Assembly (NCBI GenBank): GCA_910579965.1
Contig: CAJTWF010000005.1
Coordinates: forward strand, 1-64,000
DNA length: 64,000 nucleotides
Direction of reading: 5' to 3'
From: an uncultured Oscillospiraceae bacterium
GTDB lineage: Bacteria > Bacillota > Clostridia > Oscillospirales > Oscillospiraceae
The stretch's first letter is position 1. Every line of letters starts with the position of its first letter. Shown here in pieces: positions 9,343 to 16,665 of the stretch. The notes beneath the pieces were generated by a model that did not search any database, was not told the DNA's origin, and saw nothing but the letters and a program-made list of their open reading frames with translations. A program made the translations under genes and the position numbers.

Positions 9343-9650
9343 AGCTGTGTTCTCCTTTGTGGTTGAAAAAATATATAGAAACACTCGGTGATAAAACAAT
9401 GCTCCCGTCCCCTGTCTTAGCGGGACGAGAGCATGACGAAACGTCATACTTCGTGGTGCCACCCACATTCGGCGCATACGCGCCCTTTTCGTCCCCTCCG
9501 GCTGCGGCGGGACTGACCGCGGACGTCTCCGTCCCCGCTCCGGCGCTGTCGTTCGCCCCGTCCTGGGTCCCGGGCCCCTTTCAGCCGGGGGAGGCCCTCT
9601 CTGTGGGGTGGGCGGGGGTACTGCGTCGCCATCCTTGCGGTGTGCCATAG
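9343..9650 (-). promoter_or_regulatory. T-box leader of the hisS-aspS operon
   Basis: The minus-strand leader contains the T-box core GGGTGGCACCACGA (9453-9466), which can pair into an antiterminator that competes with the terminator at 9400-9433. Nearer the 5' end are the AGTA bend motif (about 9620) and AGAGAG of the stem I distal part (about 9596). Reading back along stem I, GCGAACGACAGCGCC places GAC (9548-9550) at the likely specifier position, an Asp codon; AAC just before it is an alternative reading. Binding of uncharged tRNA would favour read-through into hisS and aspS. Confidence 0.88.
9400..9433 (-). terminator. T-box intrinsic terminator
   Basis: GC-rich stem with arms TGCTCTCGTCCC and GGGACGGGAGCA around a short loop, followed on the minus strand by TTGTTTTA. 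Its 5' arm overlaps the region that forms the antiterminator with the GGGTGGCACCACGA core. Confidence 0.85.
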
Positions 9651-9655
9651 ATGTC

Positions 9656-9685
9656 ATTATAAGCCCATGTTGTGGAAAAAGTCAA
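9656..9685 (-). promoter_or_regulatory. Sigma-A promoter of hisS-aspS
   Basis: On the minus strand TTGACT (9680-9685), an 18-base spacer and TATAAT (9656-9661) lie directly before the T-box leader, placing the start site near 9650. Confidence 0.8.
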
Positions 9686-9711
9686 TGGAAAAAGGGGAGG
9701 ATTTTGCTGAT

Positions 9712-10125
9712 TTACCGGTTGATCTTATGCTTGGCGTTGACGATCATCCGCCAGTCCAGGTCGCCCCGGTCCATACCAAGCACCAGCATCTCCGCGGTGG
9801 CCACATTGGAGGCAAAGGGGATATTGTTCTGGTCGCACAGCCGGGAGATATACAGCAGCTCCTTCTCCATAGAGGAGTCGTTGGGGTCCACAAAGAAGAG
9901 GACCATATCCATCTCGTTGTAGGCGATGCGGGCGCCGATCTGCTGGCTGCCGCCGTGCTGGCAGGTGAGGAACCGGTGGACATGGAGGCCCGTGGCGTCC
10001 GATACCATCTGCCCCGTGGTGCTGGTGGCGCAGAGGTTGTGGCGGGAGAGGACGCCGGCGTAGGCCGTGCAGAACTGAACCATGAGGTCCTTTTTATTGT
10101 CGTGGGACATCAGAGCAATGTACAT
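9712..10125 (-). CDS. Methylglyoxal synthase homolog lacking catalytic residues
   Basis: Protein of 137 residues that is clearly MgsA-like along its length (IALMSHDNKKDLM, ATSTTG, GGSQQIGARI, RGDLDWR). Compared with E. coli and Bacillus MgsA, the catalytic Asp of GGDQQ is Ser here, the segment PHEPD carrying the active-site His and second Asp is replaced by SSMEKEL, and the phosphate loop SGPxGG is TCQHGG. It is therefore unlikely to make methylglyoxal from dihydroxyacetone phosphate and may be a binding or regulatory protein. RBS AAAGGAAAC precedes the ATG. It follows the MinD-like gene by 46 bases, and mgsA is often found near min/rod genes in Clostridia. Confidence 0.8.
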   Translation of the reverse strand: MYIALMSHDNKKDLMVQFCTAYAGVLSRHNLCATSTTGQMVSDATGLHVHRFLTCQHGGSQQIGARIAYNEMDMVLFFVDPNDSSMEKELLYISRLCDQNNIPFASNVATAEMLVLGMDRGDLDWRMIVNAKHKINR

Positions 10126-10171
10126 GATGATTGTTTCCTTTCTGTGATGTCTCTCCAGTGCTGGGGCGGGA

Positions 10172-10915
10172 TCATCGGATTTTTATAAGCTGGGCCCGCT
10201 GCCCGTCGATCCGGCGGGCAATGTGACGGTAGGCCTGGGCGGCATAGTCGTTGGTAGTCAGCAGGAGGGGGGAGCCCCGTCCTGCGAAGAGGGGCATGGT
10301 TTCATCCTCCGGCACCACCCCCAGAAGAGGCAGGCCGGCGGTGTCGATGGCGTCGTCGATGGTCTGGTGGAGGCTTTTGAGCAGCTTCTTCTTGCACCGG
10401 TTCACCACCAGATGAACCTTGCCCCGCTCCAGGTCCTCCAGCTCCATCACAGTCCTCTGGGCGTCCCGGAGGCTGCTGGCGTCGGTGGTGGTCACCACCA
10501 CGGCCCGGTCCGCCCCGGCCAGGGCCAGCCGGAACCCGGCCCCCAGGCCGGCGGGTGCGTCCACCAGACAGTAGCGGAATCTGGACTGAATCTCCGGGAA
10601 CAGAGCCCGGAAGGCCTCCCGGTCGATCTCCGCCGCCCCGGACCGGGCGGGGGCGGTGAGCAGGTAGAGATTTTTCTGCCTGGGGTGGCGGGCGGCGGCC
10701 TCCTCCAGGGTGCAGCGGCCCGCCATCACGTCGGTGAAATCCATCACCGCGCTGTCTGTCATCGCCATAGCGATGTCCAGGTTTCTCAGCCCCACATCGC
10801 AGTCCAGGCAGAGGGTGGGGTGTCCCATCTGCGCCAGAGCCATGCCAACATTGGCCACGAATGAAGTCTTGCCGGTGCCTCCTTTTCCGGACACCACGGC
10901 GATTGTCTGACCCGT
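10172..10915 (-). CDS. minD: MinD-like ParA-family ATPase, probable ACG start
   Basis: P-loop ATPase of 247 residues with the deviant Walker A SGKGGTGKTS, the MinD-type switch region DCDVGLRNLDIAMAM and DAPAGLGAGF. MinD recruits the division inhibitor MinC to the membrane; no MinC or MinE gene and no obvious C-terminal amphipathic membrane helix is seen here, so a general MinD/ParA assignment is safer than a septum role. No ATG is in frame: the only in-frame GTG (10897) would remove most of the first beta strand, whereas ACG at 10915 restores the expected start (M)GQTIAVVSGKGG and is placed nine bases after AGGAGG. Confidence 0.75.
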   Translation of the reverse strand, partial: TGQTIAVVSGKGGTGKTSFVANVGMALAQMGHPTLCLDCDVGLRNLDIAMAMTDSAVMDFTDVMAGRCTLEEAAARHPRQKNLYLLTAPARSGAAEIDREAFRALFPEIQSRFRYCLVDAPAGLGAGFRLALAGADRAVVVTTTDASSLRDAQRTVMELEDLERGKVHLVVNRCKKKLLKSLHQTIDDAIDTAGLPLLGVVPEDETMPLFAGRGSPLLLTTNDYAAQAYRHIARRIDGQRAQLIKIR

Positions 10916-10941
10916 GGGACATCACCTCCTGGATTTGTCAT

Positions 10942-11072
10942 CATCCTTTTCTGAGAGAAAAAGGATCAAAAAAGCTTATAGAAGAATCCCTCTGCTGCTA
11001 CCGGCGGCTGGCACAAGCATTTCTAAGGTTTTTCTTTTTGGTTCTTTTTCTTTGTTCACAAAGAAAAAGAAC
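10942..11072. repeat. A/T-rich palindromic repeat pair, copy 2
   Basis: Palindromes at about 10943-10967 (ATCCTTTTTCT / AGAAAAAGGAT arms) and 11041-11072 (GTTCTTTTTCTTTG / CAAAGAAAAAGAAC) flank some 75 bases, in the same layout as the copy at 5930-6080. It fills the gap between minD and rsmG; the second hairpin lies just beyond the rsmG stop codon. Confidence 0.7.
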
Positions 11073-11087
11073 GGAAAAACACCTTCT

Positions 11088-11783
11088 TCAAAGGGGCTGC
11101 TTCTTGATAAGGGCAAACCGTCTGGGGTACTTTTTCGGGGTGGGGGCGGTCTTTTGGATGCAGACCACCCGGTGGACCACCTCTGTGGTGGGAATGGTAT
11201 AGTCGCTGACCGCCTGGATACGGCCGCCCAGCACCTTCACGGCGGTCTTGGAGGCGCTGATCTCCTCCTCAGTGTCCACGGACTTCATGGCCCAAAAGGC
11301 CCCGCCCACCTTCACCAGGGGCAGGCACAGCTCGCACAGCACCGGCAGAGCGGCCACCGCCCGGCTGACGGCCAGATCAAAGGTCTCCCGCCGCTCCCCG
11401 GCGAACTCCTCGGCCCGGCCGTGTACGCACTCCACGTTGTCCAGCCCCAGGGTCCGGCAGCTCTCCCGCAGGAAGTCCACCCGCTTTCCCAGGCTGTCCA
11501 GCAGCGTCACCCGGGCGGAGGGCCGGGCGATGGCCAGGGGCACGCCGGGGAACCCGGCCCCGGTGCCCACGTCCACCACCGTCCTGCCCTCCAGCCCGGC
11601 AAGCCCTGTCAGGGCCAGACTGTCCAGCAGGTGCAGGACCGCCACGTCCCTGGGATCCGTGATGGCGGTCAGGTTCATCACCTGGTTTTTCTCCAGCAGC
11701 ATCCGGCTGAAGGTCTCCAGGGGCTCGATCAGCTCCGGCCCCAGTCCCAGCGCCGGCAGGCCTTGCTCCAGTGTGGCTCTCAT
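11088..11783 (-). CDS. rsmG: 16S rRNA (guanine(527)-N(7))-methyltransferase RsmG
   Basis: Rossmann-fold methyltransferase of 231 residues, normal for RsmG (GidB). The SAM-binding loop is DVGTGAGFPGVPLAI (about residues 70-85); the family pattern NLTAITDPRDVAVLHLLDSL is near residue 40 and DLAVSRAVAAL near 140. It methylates N7 of G527 in 16S rRNA. ATG overlaps the stop of mscL as ATGA, so the two are translationally coupled. In Bacillus rsmG neighbours noc-soj-spo0J; here those genes lie a few kb away rather than adjacent. Confidence 0.95.
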   Translation of the reverse strand: MRATLEQGLPALGLGPELIEPLETFSRMLLEKNQVMNLTAITDPRDVAVLHLLDSLALTGLAGLEGRTVVDVGTGAGFPGVPLAIARPSARVTLLDSLGKRVDFLRESCRTLGLDNVECVHGRAEEFAGERRETFDLAVSRAVAALPVLCELCLPLVKVGGAFWAMKSVDTEEEISASKTAVKVLGGRIQAVSDYTIPTTEVVHRVVCIQKTAPTPKKYPRRFALIKKQPL

Positions 11784-12166
11784 TTCCGCTCCTTGAGCAG
11801 ATCACGGATCTCTGTCAGCAGCTTCTCCTCATGGGAGGGTGCGGGCGGGGGGGCCTCCTCCTTCTTCTGGGTATGGGCCACCCGGTTCACTGCCTTGACC
11901 ATGCAGAAGACCACAAAGGCCAGGATCACAAAGTTCAGCACCGCCTGGATAAAGTTGCCGTAGGTGATGACCGCGCCGCCCACGCTGAGGGTCAGATCGG
12001 CAAAGCTGGCCTGGCTGACGAAGATGCCCACGATGGGCATGATGATATCGTTGATCAGGGAGTTGGTAATGGAGCTGAACGCGCCGCCTACGATCACGCC
12101 CACGGCCAGGTCCATCACATTCCCCCGCATGGCAAAGGTCTTAAATTCCTGCAAGAACTTCTTCAT
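11780..12166 (-). CDS. mscL: Large-conductance mechanosensitive channel MscL
   Basis: Channel subunit of 128 residues, typical MscL size. The N-terminal amphipathic helix (MKKFLQEFKTFAMRGNVMD) leads into TM1 with the glycine-rich gate (LAVGVIVGGAFSSI), a periplasmic loop, TM2 (residues ~75-97) and a charged C-terminal helix. It opens as a pressure valve on osmotic downshift. The ATG at 12166 is chosen over a GTG six bases upstream because AAGGAA is correctly spaced and the family starts with MKKFLxEF. Confidence 0.95.
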   Translation of the reverse strand: MKKFLQEFKTFAMRGNVMDLAVGVIVGGAFSSITNSLINDIIMPIVGIFVSQASFADLTLSVGGAVITYGNFIQAVLNFVILAFVVFCMVKAVNRVAHTQKKEEAPPPAPSHEEKLLTEIRDLLKERK

Positions 12167-12229
12167 TTGCACAAATTCCTTGTCTTTTGTGGAAAACTTT
12201 CAGCGTCTGCCGGCTGGGAATACCGGCTC

Positions 12230-12592
12230 TTACTCAGCCGGGGTCTCCTGCTGGACCTCCTCCGGAGCGGCCTCCTCGGCGGCGGCCTTTACAGCCTCCA
12301 CCTCAGCCTCCGCGGCCTCTTCCGCCTCGCCGCCGGTCTCCTCCGTCACCTCGAACTCCGCCACCGGCTCCTCCTCAAAGAGGGGCTCCTCACTCTTGCT
12401 GGCGAAGGGGGACTGGAAGCCCACGCTGACATCCAGGGTCATCTTCTCCTCGCCGTCCTTGGGCGCGGCGGTAGCTCTCCAGAGGAGGGCCTCCACCTTC
12501 TTCTCGCCGGTCTCCTTGTCCTTGTGGATGCGGTAGGGGGTCAGGGCCGCCACGGCCGCCGTAATGCCCAGGATCTTCAAAACCTTCTTCAT
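12230..12592 (-). CDS. Uncharacterised small acidic protein with N-terminal hydrophobic segment
   Basis: Protein of 120 residues starting MKKVLKILGITAAVAAL, a short hydrophobic stretch that looks like a signal or anchor, then a basic patch (PYRIHKDKETGEKK) and a strongly acidic Glu/Ala-rich tail likely to be disordered. RBS GAAGGAG precedes the ATG. I do not recognise a family and infer no function; it stands alone between serS and mscL. Confidence 0.6.
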   Translation of the reverse strand: MKKVLKILGITAAVAALTPYRIHKDKETGEKKVEALLWRATAAPKDGEEKMTLDVSVGFQSPFASKSEEPLFEEEPVAEFEVTEETGGEAEEAAEAEVEAVKAAAEEAAPEEVQQETPAE

Positions 12593-12623
12593 AACAGCTT
12601 CTCCTTCAATATTTTTTGTTGTC

Positions 12624-12649
12624 ATTCTTTTTCTTGGGAGAAAAAGAAT
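12624..12649. repeat. A/T-rich palindromic repeat, single copy
   Basis: ATTCTTTTTCTT and AAAAAGAAT arms followed by CAAAAAGAAC, the same element as the left half of the pairs at 5930 and 51948. It lies in the 103-base gap between serS and the small acidic gene. Confidence 0.65.
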
Positions 12650-12695
12650 CAAAAAGAACATGAACCGGTTCTTGTCTTCTATAAAGAGAGATTTT

Positions 12696-14003
12696 TTATT
12701 TGCGCGGTGTCAAAACCGCCTTGCCCCCCATGTAGGGCCGCAGGGCCTCCGGAATCCGAACGCTGCCGTCCGCCTGCAAATGGTTCTCCAGCAGGGGAAT
12801 CAGCATCCGGGGCGGGGCCACCACAGTGTTGTTCAGGGTGTGGGGCAGGTAGTTCTTTCCATCCTCGCCCTTGACGCGCAGCTTCAGCCGCCGCGCCTGG
12901 GCGTCGCCCATGTTGCTGCAGGATCCCACCTCAAAGGCGTACTTCTTCTGCCGGGGACTCCATGCCTCCACGTCGCAGCTCTTCACCTTCAGGTCCGCCA
13001 GATCGCCGGAGCAGCACTCCAGCTGCCGCACGGGGATCTCCAGGTTCCGGAAGAATTCCACGCTCCAGCGCCACATCTTGTTGTACCAGTCCATGGACTC
13101 CTCTGGCTTGCAGACCACGATCATCTCCTGCTTTTCAAACTGGTGGATGCGGAACACGCCCCGCTCCTCGATGCCGTGGGCCCCCTTCTCCTTCCGGAAG
13201 CAGGGGGAGTAGGAGGTGAGGGTCTGGGGCAGCTGGCTCTCCGGCAGGAGCTGGTCAATGAACCGGCCCACCATGGAGTGCTCGCTGGTGCCGATGAGGT
13301 AGAGATCCTCGCCCTCGATCTTGTACATCATGGCGTCCATGTCCGTCTGGCTCATGACGCCCTCCACCACGTTGCCGTGGATCATGAAGGGGGGGATGCA
13401 GTAGGTGAAGCCCTTGTCGATCATGAAGTCCCGGGCGTAGGCCAGGGCGGCCTCGTGGAGCCGGGCCACGTCCCCCAGCAGGTAGTAGAAGCCGTTCCCG
13501 GCCACACGGCCCGCCGCGTCCATGTCGATGCCGTCCAGGCGCTCCATGATCTCCGTATGGTAGGGGATCTCAAAGTCCGGCACAACGGGCTCACCGAACC
13601 GCTCCACCTCCACGTTGGCGCTGTCGTCGGGGCCGATGGGCACGGAGGGGTCAATGATATTGGGGATCACCAGCAGCAGCCTGTGGAGCTCCGCCTCCAG
13701 CTCCCCCTCCCGGGTCTCCAGCTCCGCCAGACGCTGGGCGTTGGCCTTCACCTGGGCCTTCACCGCCTCGGCCTCCTCCAGCTTGGAGGGGTCCTTCTTG
13801 GCCTGCCCCATGAGCATCCCCACCTGCTTGCTGAGGGTGTTCCGCTGGGCCCGGAGCTCGCTGGCCTCGGTGATGGCGGCCCGGTTCTCGCTGTCCAGGG
13901 CCAGCACCTGGTCCACCAGGGGCAGCTTTTGGTCCTGGTACTTCTTTTTGATGTTTTCCTTCACAATGTCCGGGTTCTCCCGGATGAATTTGATATCCAG
14001 CAT
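12696..14003 (-). CDS. serS: Serine--tRNA ligase
   Basis: Class II synthetase of 435 residues: an N-terminal long coiled-coil arm (residues ~25-105, rich in Glu/Lys/Ala) that recognises the tRNA variable arm, then the catalytic domain with motif 2 (CFRKEKGAHGIEERGVFRIH) and motif 3 (NNTVVAPPRMLIPLLE). The start at MLDIKFIREN is preceded by AGGAGG; an upstream in-frame ATG would be encoded inside a parS site and is rejected. Apparently monocistronic. Confidence 0.96.
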   Translation of the reverse strand: MLDIKFIRENPDIVKENIKKKYQDQKLPLVDQVLALDSENRAAITEASELRAQRNTLSKQVGMLMGQAKKDPSKLEEAEAVKAQVKANAQRLAELETREGELEAELHRLLLVIPNIIDPSVPIGPDDSANVEVERFGEPVVPDFEIPYHTEIMERLDGIDMDAAGRVAGNGFYYLLGDVARLHEAALAYARDFMIDKGFTYCIPPFMIHGNVVEGVMSQTDMDAMMYKIEGEDLYLIGTSEHSMVGRFIDQLLPESQLPQTLTSYSPCFRKEKGAHGIEERGVFRIHQFEKQEMIVVCKPEESMDWYNKMWRWSVEFFRNLEIPVRQLECCSGDLADLKVKSCDVEAWSPRQKKYAFEVGSCSNMGDAQARRLKLRVKGEDGKNYLPHTLNNTVVAPPRMLIPLLENHLQADGSVRIPEALRPYMGGKAVLTPRK

Positions 14004-14019
14004 AGGTCCTCCTGCGGAA

Positions 14020-14035
14020 TGTTTCACGTGAAACA
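14020..14035. promoter_or_regulatory. parS site (serS upstream)
   Basis: Exact 16-bp palindrome TGTTTCACGTGAAACA, the Spo0J/ParB binding consensus, within an 18-bp palindrome. It lies 17 bases before the serS start codon, in the transcribed leader or promoter. Confidence 0.93.
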
Positions 14036-14057
14036 TGCTGTCTTTATATTAGTAGTC

Positions 14058-14090
14058 ATTCTTTTTCTTTGTGAACTAAAGAAAAAGAAT
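14058..14090. repeat. A/T-rich palindromic repeat, single copy
   Basis: ATTCTTTTTCTTT and AAAGAAAAAGAAT arms around GTGAACT, followed by CAAAAAGAAA. Located between serS and the DUF6199-like gene. Confidence 0.65.
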
Positions 14091-14131
14091 CAAAAAGAAA
14101 AACTTTAGAAAATCTGGCGGGGAGGGAATCA

Positions 14132-14344
14132 TCAACCGGCAAGGAGACCAGTCAGAACGCCGGTCAGGCCCAGCAGGGCCAGCAGCAGGCCGCCGTACTT
14201 TGTAAAAGTCAGATAGAAGTCCGAGGGTTCCCCGTCGCCATTGATTTTCCACCGCTCTGTGATCTCCCACACAGTCTTCGGCCACAGAAAGGCCGCGATG
14301 CCAAGGACCAGCAGAAACAGGCCGCCAATAATCGTCCAGATCAT
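14132..14344 (-). CDS. Small two-helix membrane protein (DUF6199-like)
   Basis: Protein of 70 residues with a first membrane helix (about 3-20), a short conserved-looking linker WEITERWKINGDGEPSDFY and a second helix (about 50-68). The linker matches my recollection of the DUF6199 family of small Firmicute membrane proteins; function unknown. AAGGATGGGGAGA before the ATG serves as RBS. Located after spo0J on the same strand with 37 bases between. Confidence 0.65.
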   Translation of the reverse strand: MIWTIIGGLFLLVLGIAAFLWPKTVWEITERWKINGDGEPSDFYLTFTKYGGLLLALLGLTGVLTGLLAG

Positions 14345-14381
14345 ATTCTCCCCATCCTTTCAGCGGATTCATACGGATATT

Positions 14382-15251
14382 CTATTTTCCCAGCCTCTCC
14401 AGAGCGTCCAGGAGCTGATTCAGATCGTCCACGCCGTAGTAGGCGATCTCCACCTTGCCCTTCTTCTTGCCGTGGGAGATGCGGCAGGCCCGGCCCAGCC
14501 GGGCGGACAGGGATTTTTCCGCCTCCGCCACGTAGTCCACCGCCAGGGTCTCTTTCTTCTCCGGCTTTTCCTCCTCCGCCGCCCGATCCTGGAGCCGCTT
14601 AACCAGCTGCTCCGTCTGGCGGACGTTGAGCCCCCCGTCTATGACCGCCTTTGCCGCCTCTGCCCGCAGTCCGGGGGACAGAGGGAGCAGGGCCCGGGCG
14701 TGGCCGGCGGAGAGCTGCCCGTCCGTCACCAGCTCCTGGAGGGCAGGGGAGAGGTCCAGAAGCCGCATGGCGTTGGCCACGGCGCTGCGGGACTTGCCCA
14801 CCCGCCGGGCCGCCTCCTCCTGGGTCATGCCGTAGTTGGCAACCAGGGCCCGGAAGCCCTCAGCCTCCTCCATGGGGTTCAGGTCCTCCCGCTGGAGGTT
14901 CTCGATCATAGCCAGCTCCATGGCCTTCTGGTCGTCCGCCTCGATCACCACAGCGGGGATCTCCGTCAGCTCCGTCATCCGGGCGGCCCGCCACCGCCGC
15001 TCTCCGGCGATGATCTGATAGTAGCCGGAGGAGAGCTTCCGCACCGTCAGGGGCTGGATGACCCCGTGCTGCCGGATGGAGTCCGCCAGCTCCTCCAGCT
15101 TCTCCTGATCGAAGCTCTTCCGGGGCTGGGCCCGGCAGCTCTCGATCTGGGACAGTGGAATGGTGGAGGCGGGGGCGGAGAAGTCGGCGGAGAAGTCGTC
15201 TCCCAGCAGAGCGCCCAGCCCCTTGCCCATGCCTTTTTCCTTTAACGCCAT
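14382..15251 (-). CDS. spo0J: Chromosome partitioning protein ParB / Spo0J
   Basis: ParB of 289 residues. After a short N-terminal MGKGLGALLG segment that typically stimulates the ParA ATPase, the CTP-binding N-domain contains GERRWRAAR and ENLQREDLNPMEEA; the HTH for parS (TQEEAARRVGKSRSAVAN) lies near 150-170 and a C-terminal dimerisation domain ends the protein. It loads on parS, spreads as a CTP clamp and recruits SMC. The start MALKEKGMGKG follows AAGGAGG; a longer upstream reading would overlap soj. Gap to soj 25 bases. Confidence 0.95.
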   Translation of the reverse strand: MALKEKGMGKGLGALLGDDFSADFSAPASTIPLSQIESCRAQPRKSFDQEKLEELADSIRQHGVIQPLTVRKLSSGYYQIIAGERRWRAARMTELTEIPAVVIEADDQKAMELAMIENLQREDLNPMEEAEGFRALVANYGMTQEEAARRVGKSRSAVANAMRLLDLSPALQELVTDGQLSAGHARALLPLSPGLRAEAAKAVIDGGLNVRQTEQLVKRLQDRAAEEEKPEKKETLAVDYVAEAEKSLSARLGRACRISHGKKKGKVEIAYYGVDDLNQLLDALERLGK

Positions 15252-15276
15252 AGGGTTCTGTCCTCCTTCCGACAGG

Positions 15277-16035
15277 TCAGTGGTTGTTTTTGCGGAGAAA
15301 TTCCTCCGCCAGGGCGGCATAGGCCTCGCATCCCCGGGAGGCCCGGTCATAGGCGCAGATGGGCTTTCCGTGACTGGGAGCCTCGCTGAGGCGCACATTC
15401 CGGGGGATCACCGTGCTGTAGACCTTGCCCGGGAAGAACCGCTTGACCTCCTCCGCCACCTGCACGGCCAGATTGGTCCGGCTGTCAAACATGGTCAGCA
15501 GCACCCCCTCCAGCTCCAGCTGGGGATTCAGTGCCCGCCGGACCGCCCGGATGGTGTACATCAGGTCACTGAGCCCCTCCAGGGCAAAATACTCGCTCTG
15601 CACCGGCACCAGGGCGCTGTCCGCGGCGCAGAGGCCGTTGAGCGTCAGCAGCTCCAGGGAGGGAGGGCAGTCCACGAATATGTAGTCATAGCTGGGGGAC
15701 AGCTGCTCCAGGGCCCGGCGCAGCAGGTGCTCCCGGTCCTGGGCCCCCACCAGCTCCACGCCGGCCCCGGCCAGCCCCTTGGAGGAGGGGAGCACGTCCC
15801 CGTACCGGGTGGAGACCACCCGTTTCTGCGGCTCCACGCCGTTGAGGAGCACGTCATAAATGCCCTGGGACAGTGTTTTGTCCACGCCCATGCCCGACGT
15901 GGCGTTGGCCTGGGGATCAAAGTCGCAGAGAAGGACCTTCTTCCCCTTCTCCCGCAGGGCGGCGGTGAGGCTGACGCAGGTGGTGGTCTTTCCCACGCCG
16001 CCCTTTTGATTGACGATGGTTATGATCTTGCCCAC
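15277..16035 (-). CDS. soj: Chromosome partitioning ATPase ParA / Soj
   Basis: ParA ATPase of 252 residues with deviant Walker A NQKGGVGKTTT near residue 10, Walker A' CDFDPQANATSGMG and Walker B VDCPPSLELLTLNGL. It binds DNA cooperatively in the ATP form and, with Spo0J, segregates origins and modulates DnaA. Start taken at GTG 16035 (GTG GGC AAG ATC) because GGAGG is seven bases upstream and homologs begin M(G)KII; the upstream in-frame ATG adds eight residues with no RBS. Confidence 0.95.
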   Translation of the reverse strand: MGKIITIVNQKGGVGKTTTCVSLTAALREKGKKVLLCDFDPQANATSGMGVDKTLSQGIYDVLLNGVEPQKRVVSTRYGDVLPSSKGLAGAGVELVGAQDREHLLRRALEQLSPSYDYIFVDCPPSLELLTLNGLCAADSALVPVQSEYFALEGLSDLMYTIRAVRRALNPQLELEGVLLTMFDSRTNLAVQVAEEVKRFFPGKVYSTVIPRNVRLSEAPSHGKPICAYDRASRGCEAYAALAEEFLRKNNH

Positions 16036-16096
16036 TGAACACCTCCGGGAGAGGGACATGGCCCTCCGTCAAAAACAATAATCGGTAGTATAAAAT

Positions 16097-16124
16097 AGTA
16101 TAACACAAATATGCCGCATTTCAA
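16097..16124 (-). promoter_or_regulatory. Promoter of soj-spo0J
   Basis: On the minus strand TTGAAA (16119-16124), 16 bases and TATACT (16097-16102). The predicted transcript starts about 55 bases before the soj GTG. Confidence 0.6.
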
Positions 16125-16188
16125 CAGGAAACAGGAAAAAATTTGCACAAAACCTCCATATCAAATAGAGAACAGGTTCTCTATAGAA

Positions 16189-16224
16189 AAAAACATGATG
16201 TTTCACGTGAAACATCATGTTTTT
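16189..16224. promoter_or_regulatory. parS site in a 36-bp perfect palindrome
   Basis: The core TGTTTCACGTGAAACA occupies 16199-16214; symmetry continues outward without mismatch for 18 bases on each side (outer bases AAAAACATGA / TCATGTTTTT). It lies upstream of the soj promoter. Confidence 0.93.
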
Positions 16225-16289
16225 GACCCGGCGGAGGGAGCCCCCGCGCTTCTCAAAGGCCGGCGAGGAGATTCCCCGTACATAAAATA

Positions 16290-16319
16290 TCCGGAGTGTT
16301 TCACGTGAAACACTCCGGA
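16290..16319. promoter_or_regulatory. parS site in a 30-bp perfect palindrome
   Basis: Core TGTTTCACGTGAAACA at 16297-16312 with perfectly symmetrical flanks TCCGGAG / CTCCGGA. It lies just past the end of the DUF1294 gene, 84 bases from the previous parS centre-proximal flank, and could also act as a hairpin terminator for that gene. Confidence 0.93.
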
Positions 16320-16326
16320 CAGAGGC

Positions 16327-16665
16327 TCAGAGAGGCGCGGAGCAGATCAGCCAAGCCGCCAGGACGGTCTGCGCCAGAAGGATCAGGGGCATACCCCAGA
16401 CAAAGTACCAGTGCTTTGTCTTGTGGCGGAAAGCCCACATGCCCAGGACGGCCCCCAGGCTGCCGCCCAGCAGGGCGGAGAGAAACAGGGTCCGCTCCCG
16501 GATCCGCCGGGCGCCCCGCCGTCTGGCCCGGCCCTTGTCAAAGGCCATCAGGCCGAAGGCCCATAGGTTTACCAGCAGCAGATATCCCGCCAGCAGGGGC
16601 AGTGGGGAGCCCGCCAGAGCCCACACCGTGCTCCCGGCGGCCTCGGGTTGGAAGAAGGTCTTCAC
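16327..16665 (-). CDS. DUF1294 family membrane protein
   Basis: Protein of 112 residues with about three to four membrane helices. The DUF1294 signature is visible: LMAFDKGRARRRGARRIRE, then LGGSLGAVLGMWAFRHKTKH. Function unknown. The GTG start directly abuts the TAA of psuG (no gap), so it is probably translated by coupling; no strong RBS is seen. Confidence 0.82.
   Translation of the reverse strand: MKTFFQPEAAGSTVWALAGSPLPLLAGYLLLVNLWAFGLMAFDKGRARRRGARRIRERTLFLSALLGGSLGAVLGMWAFRHKTKHWYFVWGMPLILLAQTVLAAWLICSAPL

Noticed and set aside
14004..14036. Longer serS start at an upstream ATG
   Set aside because: That ATG and the next residues are encoded by the parS palindrome; AGGAGG precedes the downstream ATG.
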